Below, one piece after another: positions 24,063 to 32,806 of a stretch of DNA of 64,000 nucleotides. Location of the stretch: positions 124,001 through 188,000 of the forward strand of contig OW569385.1 in assembly GCA_937625935.1 (NCBI GenBank), written 5' to 3'. The notes under the pieces were generated by a model, which worked only from the letters and a program-made list of their open reading frames with translations, was not told the DNA's origin and did not search any database. Each line of letters starts with the position of its first letter. The first letter of the stretch is position 1. Position numbers and translations under genes: made by a program. The DNA comes from Tetramitus jugosus (lineage: Eukaryota > Heterolobosea > Eutetramitea > Acrasida > Vahlkampfiidae).

Positions 24063-24876
24063 CCTTGTAGTAGGACCGTCGATGGACACAGAGCCATCTG
24101 TTTTTTTTTCTTGTCTTGGGCCTTGTTGCTCCTCAGATCACCCAGTGTGATCCTAGCACCCCTCTTCTTGTTGTCATTGAGTTGTGGACTCTGAATCTCC
24201 TTTTCGGAGTCATCATCCACATCAACAATGACTGGTTCGTCCTCAGTCAAAACATACCTTTTGCGTGCACTGGCTAGTGCCAATGCAGCAATTTCCTTCT
24301 TCGCTCTTGCGAACACTGGAGAAGTGGCATTCACTTGCTCCAGGATTTGATCTTTGTCAACCTCTTGTTGACAGCCTTGAGAGGATCATGTGGTCTCTCG
24401 ACGTATCGAGTGACCGTGGCCTTGACCTTTTGCTCTCCGCTGAGCACTGCTTGTGCATAGGTTTCATCACCCATGACCACGAAAGCAGTGTCACCCTTCT
24501 TGAGCACACTGGCAACCTTCTCAGGTCCCAGTAGCTTCTTGATGTCGTCCACTGACATGTTCTTCATGCCATGGACGACCACCTTTCTTGTGCAATCAAC
24601 ACTGCGCTTGGGTGCAGCAGTGCTGTTGCCAATCCTCCTCTCTTTGTTGAACAACTCAACAAAGTCATAGATGCGGTCACCCTTGACCGTCACCCATGTA
24701 ACAAAGCGTTGCTGGCCTTTCCTTTTGATGACCTGGACTCGGTTGAGCCAGTAATGACGACCTCTCTGTCACTTGGCCTCGTGCCTATCCGTGCAGTGGT
24801 CCACACTGCATAACGACTGTTGCCGTATTCCTTCACCAAATTTGTTGAATCACCAGACACGTGATTCCGTTTTTTT
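24063..24876 (-). mobile_element. Truncated ORF1-only element
   Basis: The 5' start matches the elements at 31993 and 51881 (AAAAAAACGG then the MSGDST-type ORF1 start, here with ATG changed to GTG). Two internal deletions relative to those copies are visible: about 66 nt between two CCAGT-like words near 24745, and about 270 nt near 24345, each joined at a short repeat. The 3' tail with hairpins and poly(A) is missing. It begins directly after a target-site copy at 24877-24890. Confidence 0.8.
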
Positions 24877-24890
24877 CTGCGTTTTTATCA
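24877..24890. repeat. Target-site copy 4 of tRNA-Thr stack
   Basis: CTGCGTTTTTATCA sits between the poly(A) end of the copy to the right and the 5' start of the copy to the left. The same word occurs at 25536, 30828 and, expanded, at 31994. Confidence 0.8.
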
Positions 24891-25535
24891 TTTTTTTTTT
24901 AAATACAACCATTTCGGTTGCTTAGATTTTATTTTCTGACTATTTACACTGGATAACGCTCGAAGAGCGTTATCTCCTCCGTTACTTTTCATTTCTCACA
25001 ATGACGCTCTACGAGCGTCATTGTTATGTGTCTTCCTTGTGTGAGATGAATAGGTGATGAAGGGTCGACGCACCTCCTCTTCACCCTGTTCACGAATGAT
25101 TTCGCTTTCTTTTCCGCCATGACCTTCTTCACACCGTTCATCCTCAAACCTTTTGTTACTTGTTCCACTGCTTTATTTTCAACCCCCATCATACCAGATA
25201 GGAACTCCTTGCTTGTCTTACGATTTTCTCTCACCGAAATTTTACCATCCATCCACACAACATTATCAAACCATATATCGATTTGCTGCTTATGATGAAC
25301 ACCCAGCTTGTCAAGGTCTTTACCTACGGACAATGCCAGTCTTCTTCGGCGCACGATGGCCCTTGGACAGCGTATGAGACAGTGTTGTATCGTCTCTGGC
25401 TCTTTGAGACATCGCTCACATCTTTCCATCTTCATCCTTGCCATAAAGACAGCGCTTTGTCTCTTTTGTGTGAAGAGTACCGCTGCGCACTTGAGCATAG
25501 AACCACTCCACTTGCCTATTGATCTTGTGGGGGTT
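24891..25535 (-). mobile_element. 5'-truncated LINE copy (ORF2 C-terminus and 3'UTR)
   Basis: A 645-bp insertion bounded by target-site copies on both sides. It begins inside ORF2 at the NRQVEWF block and contains the zf-RVT-like CxxC...EPETIQHCLIRCPRA motif. The ORF2 terminal helix follows, then two 3' hairpins, the CAACC/GGTTG mini-hairpin and a 10-nt poly(A). Classic target-primed products look like this: full 3' end, variable 5' loss. Its ORF2 is clearly diverged from the neighbouring copy, so it is not a tandem duplication of it. Confidence 0.88.
24906..25024 (-). promoter_or_regulatory. 3'UTR hairpin cassette
   Basis: Three stems are present: ACAATGACGCTC/GAGCGTCATTGT (24998-25024, 12 bp, 3-nt loop), GATAACGCTC/GAGCGTTATC (24952-24974, 10 bp), and CAACC/GGTTG (24906-24920). 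The same order occurs in the neighbouring full copy with different stem sequences. It is probably the RNA end recognised by the element's reverse transcriptase (inference). Confidence 0.75.
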
Positions 25536-25548
25536 CTGCGTTTTTATC
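25536..25548. repeat. Target-site copy 3 of tRNA-Thr stack
   Basis: CTGCGTTTTTATC lies exactly between the poly(A) of the near-complete LINE and the truncated 5' end of the next copy. It matches the target words at 24877 and 30828. Confidence 0.8.
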
Positions 25549-25570
25549 TTTTTTTTTTTTTTTTTTAATA

Positions 25571-25680
25571 CAACCATTTCGGTTGCTCACTTTATTGTCA
25601 ATACATTTTCATCAGCCATCGCTCTTTGAGCGATGGCTCTTGGTCGTCTGATTAATTCCCAATGACGCAGAGCGTCATTG
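25571..25680 (-). promoter_or_regulatory. 3'UTR hairpin cassette of the near-complete LINE
   Basis: CAATGACGC/GCGTCATTG (25660-25680, 9 bp) overlaps the ORF2 stop codon. AGCCATCGCTC/GAGCGATGGCT (25614-25638) is an 11-bp stem with a 3-nt loop. CAACC/GGTTG (25571-25585) precedes the poly(A). An AATAAA lies between the second and third stems. Confidence 0.8.
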
Positions 25681-28600
25681 CTGTTGTTTCGCTTTTGTTG
25701 CGGTGAAGAGGTGAAGGAGAGTCGTGAGACATCTCCGTTTCACCCCATTCACAAAGGTTCTTGCTTTCTTACCGGCTTCTGTTGTTTTGATCCCAGTCTC
25801 TACCAGTCCGTTGGTGACCTCTTCGATGGCGTTTGTTTCTATGCCCATCATACCCTTCAGAAATTCTCTACTCGTCCGTCGCAAAGGACGCCTTTCCATC
25901 TTGCCATCCTTCAGTCGCACATTATCGAACCATATGTCGATACAGGACACACCCATGCTGGTAAGCTCCTTACTGACAGTCAAGGCTAGACATCTTCTTG
26001 CATACACAGCCCTTGAGCATCGAATGAGGCAGTGCAGCACACTTTCGGGTTCTTTGTTACACCAGACACACATTGAGGGCTCGGTGCCAGTGTTATAAAG
26101 ACACCGAACAACTTCCTCCGTGTGGAGAGTACCACTTCTGACCTGAAGCTGGAACCATTCCAGCCTTCTGTCAACAACGTGTGGGTACTTGAGAAAGCTG
26201 AAGTCTGCGCCGCTGTAGTTGGCATCTTTTTGAATCCACCAACGCTCGCTCTTCTCTACACGTGCATTTCTCTCCTGATCAAACAGGGACTGTAGGTGTT
26301 CTCTACTCTCGACTCTGAGGTTACTCTTGTACAGAGCAGGTTCATTTTTAGTGGAGTTTTGGCTAATGGGACACTGACAGGTCCTCATTTGCGCAATCAA
26401 AATGTTCAGTATTTGGTGCGACTTTGCACCTATCCTACATGTTGGGAATAGTTTCTTGAATTCTTTGAAACAGATGGGATGTTCCTCTACAAGCAGTTGA
26501 TTGCGGCTGACTATACCTGAGAGGTAGAGTTTTTTGAGGATGGTGGATGGTACGTACCTTGCCAACCTACACTCATCACACTGCGTAGTTGTATCAACAG
26601 TTAATCTGATCCCATGTGCGTGCATCCTGATGGCACACCACTTGTGGTAAGTTGACATGACATTCTCGAGTCTGTTGCTTGACTGAAATACATTCTCTTG
26701 TTGGAATGTTTGGTGGAGCTTGATGTCCTCAAGCGTGTCAAGGAACAGCCTACGAGCTTCAGTGTCTCTCTTACCGTTGATCATTGAGAACACAAACCAT
26801 CCAGTCTGCGTCGCAATTGTCTCTTCAATGTCCTTTAGTCCTACTGACCCGAGCTCAAAGCCGATGGACAGTAGCTCAGTCGGGAACCTCTTCATTGCCT
26901 TCGACCCGAACTTCACTAATGATCTTCCCAGTGTATTAACTTTGTTCAACCACTCATCTGTCCAGTCAGTAAACTCTGATGCATAAGCGAATAGAGGATG
27001 GATGCACGTGTTCACCACCCGACTCACTTGTCTTGCGGTGAGTCTCATTATTTTGAGCCTAACAACCACCCTCTGTGCCTTTTGCCACGCTTGTTCTCTC
27101 TGTTTCTGGGTTGCACCCTTGAGATTCGTGTACAGACCCAGCGCACGAAACACCTGCCTGTTGTTTCTCCCCACCACCTTGGTGCCATCCACAGTAATGT
27201 CGTTCGATGACTTATTGTCCACTTTTCTGACGTAAAGTTCCAACTTGTCAGGATGCATTAACCCAAAGCGGTAGACATTGCTTTGGCGGCAATTTCAATG
27301 TCCTCCCTGGATTCAGCAAACAGATTACAGTCATCCACGTACGCAGCATTCCAGAGTCTCTGAGTCATCGCACCAAATCCTTTCACTTGACTTTTCACAT
27401 ACAACAAAACCACTTGGTGCACCAGTATGTAGGTAGTGGGTGATAGTGAATCACCCTGTCTCGTACCTTTCCCTATTCTAAACCTTCTCGAAAGCGAAGA
27501 GGTCAAGACTCGTGCATGATTGTCACGCACCATACCACTGACAAGTTTCACTATTCCCTCAGGAAAACCAAAGAATCTGTATACAGCTTCTATGGCGTTG
27601 TGCGGAACCGAGTCGAAAGCCTTGGAAATGTCCGTCAACAAAAGGTACAATTGCTTGTCATGACGATTGGCACAGTCAATGACACCCCTTATCAAGGACA
27701 GTTTCTCCCTGATATCTCGAAATTTTCTTCCTCCCCCTTGAACATTCGTAAACACACATCCTTCCTCTGCCGCCTTCGAGATGCGTTGATTCAAAAGCTT
27801 AGTGTAAAGCTTAGACAACGAACTAAGAAGGCAAATAGGACGATAGTTCTCTGGTCGTGTGACGTCCCCTTTTTTGTAGGCAGGGATGATCACACACTCC
27901 TTCCACGCTCTCGGGAACTTGCCGGTATTAGTGATGTTGTTGAAGAAGTTGCAGAGAGTCTCTGCCAATTCCCACCTGAAGTCTCTTTTCTTGGTGCGCG
28001 GGAGTTTGACCATCTCGTTATGAACACCGTCAGCACCTGGGCATTTTCTATTCCTTAACCATCTGATTGCTTCCGCGACTTCCTCTGTCTTGAAAGGTTG
28101 GATAGCTGTCCTCAGTTTGTGTTTATCGCTTCGACTATCCATCAGTGCAAGGAAGCCCATGCTAGCTTTATCCTTCTTGAATGCCTCTTCGTAATAGTCA
28201 GCTGCTACTTCACCAACTATATGAGGATCTGTGTATTGCAAACCGTTTTTGGTGACCCTAGTCAACCGGACTCTACAACTCTTCTTTGCAGATGCAGCAG
28301 AGAAAAACCTCGACGGGTCGCTGAACTCAGACGTTCTTGCTATCCACTCCCACTTTCTGTACTTGTGTGTTGCCTTCTTCGCCCTTGCTTGGTGGAGTGA
28401 ATCATTGATGTACTTGAGTGTACTCAATACTCTATCTGCTCTTGGTTCACTTTTGTCGGTGGACGAGCATATCCGGTCCAGCTTGGAGCACCATACGTGG
28501 TGCGACATGAACTTCATCAACAAAGCTCTGTGTTTCAATAGTCTTCTCTCTCTTCTACTCTGTCTCCATGTTTTTGTTGCTTTCACATCTCGGAATTGCT

Positions 28601-29471
28601 GGGCATGCTCAAGAATGGTGCTGGTGATAAGTTCACATTGGGAATCCACATCGTTAGAGTCCTGAATCCACCCTCTCTTCAACGTACTGACAACGTTTTT
28701 TGCATAGTCCACCCACCTAGGATCACTCCTATCTTTTGGAAATCGATACGACCTGCGCTCACTTAAGGTTGGAGTGTGTTTATCAGTTTCCACTACCAAC
28801 AGCGTGGGAACATGATCGCTGCCTACACCATTTTGGGTGTACATTTTCACTGCTTCTATATCTTCTAGGGCAGCTCTATTGCACCATACTGTGTCGATGC
28901 GTGAAGAGGAACCCTTCTTTTAGAAAGTGTGGAACCTCTCCGTACCCAGCTTTTCGTTCACATCGAAAAGGTTGTTGTCCGTCATCGTCTCCACCAGCGA
29001 TTTTGTGTTGCGATCGATCCTACCAGCAGACCTATCCATGGCACACGAGACAGCGTTATGGTCTCCTCCAAATACGAACTTCCCTTCTAGTGAGAACCGA
29101 CTGATTACCTGTTTCAAACTTCGGTAGTGTGTCAAGTCACTCTTGTGTGGTCCGTAGTGATTTGCTAATGTGATGGTCCTGTTTCCCACTTCGATCTTGA
29201 TTACCTGTAGTCTGTCTTGGCTGTGAAGTACACCGTATATGGGCACTGTTGTGGTGCGTACAATTGTAGCAAGATATTGATTGGGTGCGTCGCACAAAAG
29301 TACACAGTTAATACGGGACAGCTGTCGGCTTAGCTTTTGATACCACACTTCATTGATATCTGTTGCCTCTTGTACCATTAGCACATCTATTTCCTCTGTT
29401 TCCATCAAGCTCACCACATCCAAGGCCTTACCCTTGATTCCATTAATGTTGTACCATACCACGTTCAACAT
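25675..29471 (-). pseudogene. LINE ORF2: APE endonuclease, reverse transcriptase, zinc motif (disrupted)
   Basis: About 1,265 codons across two lesions. EN motifs seen in order: WYNINGIKG, VQEATD, NHYGPH, GGDHNAV, SRIDTVW and GSDH. RT motifs: NYRPICLLSS, LLLTDISKAFDSVPH, GKGTRQGDSLSP and the catalytic AYVDD. The C-terminal part has CxxC-x8-H-x4-C (CVWC...HCLIRC), like the zf-RVT module of plant and insect LINEs. Lesion 1 is a TAA at 28920-28922, inside EN just before SRID; the frame continues unchanged after it. Lesion 2 is a 1-nt loss at about 27258, just after the AYVDD domain, where stop and next ATG overlap as TAATG. I read both as decay. No RNase H domain is evident. Confidence 0.9.
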
Positions 29472-30817
29472 TGATTAGGTGGTTGGGAATCAGTCTCGTT
29501 TGGCTCATCATTTTGAACTTGACTAGCCGATTGTGCATCACTGTTTGATGACAGCAACATGGATTTCTTTCTTCTCCTCTCAGAAAGCGGGATGTGAGCT
29601 CCTCTTTTGCCTCCTTCTTTGATTGGAGTATCACTATTTTCAGTCTGCTCAGAGGTCAAAAACCGGTGCATTGTTGCTTGTTTGTCTCGAATGAGACTTC
29701 TTAATCTTCTTGTCTTTTGACGCTCTGACATGTTGGAATTCACGTCAGTTAGGTGCTCAAAGGTTATCATAGAGCTTGCCATGACGGAAGTTGCCATGCC
29801 TTCAGTACTTAGTGCTGACTCCCAACTGTCACTTGAATCCTCCACTTCACTGGTGACAAATGACCCGCGGTTTACTTCAGAGACAGGTTCACTTGTCTCT
29901 CTCTCCACTGCACAGTCCACCACAACTGCCTCTACCTGGTTTTCCATAGGACTATCCCTTTCTGGGTCACCGATTACTTCCACCAGCATCATTGCTGTTC
30001 CGCTTGGTTCGGAGTCTCCATGCACATCCTCAACTGTGTCTACTTCCTCTTCTTCCGTGACCATGTCACTCTCATCCTCGACTTCTTCTGAGAGCTGTGG
30101 TGCTCTTCCTTTGCTCCTGAGTCCCTTATCTGCACCTGCTTTCTTGGGGCGACCACTGTTCCTTTTACCGAAAGTGCTTTCGAGTTGAACAACTCTCATT
30201 TGAAGAGACTCAATTTGCCTTGTTAGTTGTGCCTTCATTTTCTTGAATCTCTTGGTTAGTTCAGTTAGTGGATCGCTTTTTCTTTCATAGTATGGGCTGA
30301 TTTCCGCCACAATCGTCTTACTGCCAACCACAGCCTGTGCATACGTCTGATTTGTCATCGTTACAAATGCGACATCACCTTTTTTCTCCACGTGCTTCAC
30401 CTTTTCAACACCGAGGAGTCTCGCTATGTCATCCTTTGATTGTCTTTCCATTTTGTGCACTACAAGTTTCTTCTCACTGTCGATTCCTCTCTTGACCATT
30501 GCATGTGCTTTGGGGATTCTTTTTGACTCATTGAAAGCGTCTACAAACTCATACAACCTGTCATTCACAACATTGACCCATGCAATAAAGTCACCCTTGT
30601 CCCATCTAATGACTTGCACTCTTGTGACCCAATCACCATATTGCATCCCAATTGCTTTGGCCATTGCTGAGTGTGTTCTGTGACATTCCGTCCCTTTGAT
30701 TACCACTTCCTTTTTGTTCATTCCGCTTCCATTGATCAGTGTCGTCCATACTGCGTATCCGTCACGAACATACTCGCGCACGCCCTTAGAGGATGAGATG
30801 TTTGTTTGTTTTTTCAT
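29465..30817 (-). CDS. LINE ORF1 protein (450 residues)
   Basis: An intact frame. The first about 190 residues are shared with the ORF1-only elements: a YAVWTT block, a DWVTRVQVIRW block, a LYEFVDAFNESKR block and a VVVHxM-type segment. A Lys/Arg/Leu coiled-coil stretch (about 190-225) follows, then a long acidic Ser/Glu/Thr tail ending in a basic patch. No CCHC knuckle is present. By analogy with other LINE ORF1s it should bind the element RNA (inference). Its stop (TGA, 29465-29467) overlaps the ORF2 ATG (29469-29471) inside ATGTTGA, in a different frame. The ATG at 30815-30817 is only 10 nt from the element's 5' end. Confidence 0.85.
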   Translation of the reverse strand: MKKQTNISSSKGVREYVRDGYAVWTTLINGSGMNKKEVVIKGTECHRTHSAMAKAIGMQYGDWVTRVQVIRWDKGDFIAWVNVVNDRLYEFVDAFNESKRIPKAHAMVKRGIDSEKKLVVHKMERQSKDDIARLLGVEKVKHVEKKGDVAFVTMTNQTYAQAVVGSKTIVAEISPYYERKSDPLTELTKRFKKMKAQLTRQIESLQMRVVQLESTFGKRNSGRPKKAGADKGLRSKGRAPQLSEEVEDESDMVTEEEEVDTVEDVHGDSEPSGTAMMLVEVIGDPERDSPMENQVEAVVVDCAVERETSEPVSEVNRGSFVTSEVEDSSDSWESALSTEGMATSVMASSMITFEHLTDVNSNMSERQKTRRLRSLIRDKQATMHRFLTSEQTENSDTPIKEGGKRGAHIPLSERRRKKSMLLSSNSDAQSASQVQNDEPNETDSQPPNQC

Positions 30818-30827
30818 AGCGTTTTTT

Positions 30828-30845
30828 CTGCGTTTTTATCATTGC
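30828..30845. repeat. Target-site copy 2 of tRNA-Thr stack
   Basis: CTGCGTTTTTATCATTGC, 18 bp, lies between the poly(A) of the ORF1-only element and the 5' end of the near-complete LINE. It is the longest and probably cleanest version of the repeated target. Confidence 0.85.
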
Positions 30846-30873
30846 TTTTTTTTTTTTTGTTCCATACAACCAT

Positions 30874-30945
30874 GTGTGCTTGCGCAGCAAGCGCACGATT
30901 GCTCATTTATTGACTTGTTTTGTGAGTGACGACCCGTAGGGCGTC
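30874..30945 (-). promoter_or_regulatory. 3'UTR hairpins of ORF1-only element
   Basis: GTGTGCTTGC/GCAAGCGCAC (30874-30896) forms a 10-bp stem with one G:T pair. A second stem formed by TGACG and CGTCA flanks (about 30925-30950) has one bulge. The positions match the two stems of the autonomous copies, but the bases differ. Confidence 0.65.
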
Positions 30946-31116
30946 ATTCACTCTTCTTCTCTTGTTGTCCCCGACGGTGCACCTACAGGTTGAAAGAATC
31001 ACTCTGGTGAGTGTTTTGGTTGATGCTCTTCATCAAAGAGCGTAACCTTGTAGTAGGACCGCCGATGGACACAGAGCCATCTGTTGTTTTTTTCTTGTCT
31101 TGGGCCTTGTTGCTCT

Positions 31117-31977
31117 TCAGATCACCCAGTGTGATCCTGGCACTCCTTTTCTTGTTGTCATTGAGTTGTGGAGGATTTGCTGATTTTGAGTGCTGAGCTG
31201 TGCAACAGGCACTGTTGGCAGTGGTGTTGCACTCCTTTGTTCTTCTGCCTCCATTATATCAGGAGCAGTTCTTTGTGCAACTTCTTGTTCCGGTATTGGA
31301 ACCGGTTTGTTGCCCTCTAGACCCTTTGTCTTAGCCAATTCCTTGGTGAGTTCTGTGACCTGTCGACGCAGTGCGTCAACCACCGTCAGCAGCTCCTCGT
31401 ACATCTTCGTCAACCTCTTGTTGACAGCCTTGAGAGGATCATGTGGTCTCTCGACGTATCGAGTGACCGTGGCCTTTACCTTGTTCTCTCCGCTGAGCAC
31501 TGCTTGTGCATAGGTTTCATCACCCATGACCACGAAAGCAGTGTCACGCTTCTTGAGCACACTGGCGACCTTTTCAGGTCCCAGTAGCTTCTTGATGTCG
31601 TCCACTGACATGTTCTTCATGCCATGGACGACCACCTTTCTTGTGCAATCAACACTGCGCTTGGGTGCAGCAGTGCTGTTGCCAATCCTCCTTTGTTTGT
31701 TGAACAAATCAACAAAGTCATAGATGCGGTCACCCTTGACCGTCACCCATGCAACAAAGCGTTGCTGGCCTTTCCTCTTGATGACCTGGACTCGGTTGAG
31801 CCAGTCATCAAACTCCTCTCCAATCTTTCTTGCCAATGCTGACTGAGAGACACCATTACCATTGCCAGTAATGACGACCTCTCTGTCACTTGGCCTAGAG
31901 CCTTTCCGTGCAGTGGTCCACACTGCATAACGGCTGTTGCCGTATTCCTTCACCAAATTTGTTGAATCACCAGACAT
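31117..31977 (-). CDS. ORF1-type protein of the non-autonomous element (286 residues)
   Basis: It starts MSGDSTNLVKEYGNSRYAVWTT. It carries the same N-terminal domain as the larger ORF1 (WLNRVQVI, IYDFVDLFNKQRR and VVVHGM blocks), followed by a Leu-rich coiled coil (ELLTVVDALRRQVTELTKEL). Compared with the copy at 51905 the C-terminal third is altered: a deletion after STQNQQIL shifts the frame, so the acidic SEKEIQSPQ tail is lost. It may still be translated. Its likely role is RNA binding in trans mobilisation (inference). Confidence 0.75.
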   Translation of the reverse strand: MSGDSTNLVKEYGNSRYAVWTTARKGSRPSDREVVITGNGNGVSQSALARKIGEEFDDWLNRVQVIKRKGQQRFVAWVTVKGDRIYDFVDLFNKQRRIGNSTAAPKRSVDCTRKVVVHGMKNMSVDDIKKLLGPEKVASVLKKRDTAFVVMGDETYAQAVLSGENKVKATVTRYVERPHDPLKAVNKRLTKMYEELLTVVDALRRQVTELTKELAKTKGLEGNKPVPIPEQEVAQRTAPDIMEAEEQRSATPLPTVPVAQLSTQNQQILHNSMTTRKGVPGSHWVI

Positions 31978-31993
31978 GTGATTCCGTTTTTTT

Positions 31994-32030
31994 CTGCGTT
32001 TTTTTTTTTTTTTATTATCATTACCATTGC
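31994..32030. repeat. Target site beside tRNA-Thr (copy 1, T-run expanded)
   Basis: CTGCG, a T run of about 15 and ATTATCATTACCATTGC are recognisable as the stack target CTGCGTTTTTATCATTGC with an expanded T run and small duplication. It ends about 30 bp upstream of tRNA-Thr. Confidence 0.65.
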
Positions 32031-32060
32031 TATCATACAGTCAAACCAGATAGTACAAAT

Positions 32061-32133
32061 GGCTCCTTAGCACAGGTGGCAGTGCGCTGTCCTAGTAAGA
32101 CAGAGGTCACGAGTTCGAGTCTCGTAGGAGCCT
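32061..32133 (+). tRNA. tRNA-Thr (anticodon AGU)
   Basis: Acceptor GGCTCCT/AGGAGCC is perfect. The anticodon stem CTGTC/GACAG encloses loop CTAGTAA (anticodon AGT, presumably edited to IGU). The T arm is ACGAG-TTCGAGT-CTCGT. There is no intron or CCA, and the discriminator is T. It lies 95 bp upstream of the SSB gene on the same strand and about 67 bp from the retroelement stack. Confidence 0.93.
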
Positions 32134-32227
32134 GAACGTTTTGCTCCAGCAACAAACTTTCTGGGCGCCAAAACTGGATTGAAAAGTCAACCAAAATTTT
32201 CCATCAAACAAGCAACATCTTCGAAAA

Positions 32228-32806
32228 ATGATCAGAACTGCAGCATCACGCATCCTCAGACAACAACAATCTCTATCGACCGCTCGTTGTTCCTTCTTCA
32301 CCAACTCTCGCGTCCTTCACAACAAAAACACTCAATATGAAAGCGAGGAACCCACAGCAGCTGAAGAAGAGCTCTTTAATCAAATGGAGAGTGAAGCTTC
32401 CGCCAAAAAATCCTTCAAAATGCGTGCCACTCTCAACAAGGCCATCATTTGTGGTAGAGTAGGTGCCACACCAAACGTAAAGTTGGGCAGTGAAGCTACT
32501 GCTGATGCACCAGCAAAGAAGGGCTTTGGTCTAGTGAACCTTGCCACGAGTGATACTTACCTAAAGGATGCCAATGGTAAGAATGCAGTCACATGGCACG
32601 CCATTATCACATTCCATCCAAACATTCTTTCCATTTTGAACAAGTATGTTCGCAAGGGAATGTTGGTCTATGCGGAAGGACCCATCATTTATAGACAATC
32701 AAAGGACAAGGACGGTAATCCTCGGACTGTGACTCAAATCTTGGTGCGTGAACCAAGTGATTTTAGAGTGTTGGACGGAGAGGTCTCTCTTGATCAAGAC
32801 AAGTAA
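32228..32806 (+). CDS. SSB: Mitochondrial single-stranded DNA-binding protein
   Basis: A 192-residue protein. Residues 1-25 are rich in Arg, Ser and Ala with no acidic residue (RTAASRILRQQQSLSTARC), typical of a mitochondrial presequence. Residues about 70-180 form an SSB OB-fold: LNKAIICGRVG start, FGLVNLATSD, a W-H-x-I-x-F block (TWHAIITF) and KGMLVYAEGPI. Bacterial-type SSB tetramers coat single-stranded DNA during mitochondrial replication; no bacterial-type acidic DF tail is present, as usual for mitochondrial forms. The ATG at 32228 is the first after the tRNA. An AATAAA follows the stop by about 35 nt. Confidence 0.9.
   Translation: MIRTAASRILRQQQSLSTARCSFFTNSRVLHNKNTQYESEEPTAAEEELFNQMESEASAKKSFKMRATLNKAIICGRVGATPNVKLGSEATADAPAKKGFGLVNLATSDTYLKDANGKNAVTWHAIITFHPNILSILNKYVRKGMLVYAEGPIIYRQSKDKDGNPRTVTQILVREPSDFRVLDGEVSLDQDK

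Larger units (their letters stand above)
25549..30827 (-). mobile_element. Near-complete APE-type non-LTR retrotransposon (about 5.3 kb)
   Basis: Bounded by target-site copies CTGCGTTTTTATC (25536) and CTGCGTTTTTATCATTGC (30828). In order it has: a 10-nt 5'UTR, ORF1 (29465-30817), and ORF2 with endonuclease, reverse transcriptase and C-terminal zinc motif (25675-29471). A 3'UTR of about 110 nt with two perfect hairpins, AATAAA and a poly(A) tract complete it. ORF2 carries one in-frame stop and one frame shift, so this copy is probably no longer autonomous but is recently dead. It sits second in the stack from tRNA-Thr. Confidence 0.93.
30846..31993 (-). mobile_element. ORF1-only non-autonomous LINE derivative (about 1.15 kb)
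   Basis: Bounded by target-site copies at 30828-30845 and 31994-32030. It has a 16-nt leader, one ORF1-type frame and no endonuclease or RT. Its 3'UTR with hairpins runs straight into AATAAA, the GGTTGTATGG end and poly(A). It closely matches the plus-strand element at 51881-53122 along its whole length, so the ORF1-plus-3'UTR layout is a heritable form and not a one-off deletion. It is the copy nearest tRNA-Thr, hence the latest in the stack. Confidence 0.9.

Noticed and set aside
24877-32030. Explaining the LINE block as unequal crossing-over or a tandem duplication
   Set aside because: Neighbouring copies differ in subfamily, 5' truncation point and tail, and each ends in its own poly(A) followed by the same target word; separate insertions explain this better.
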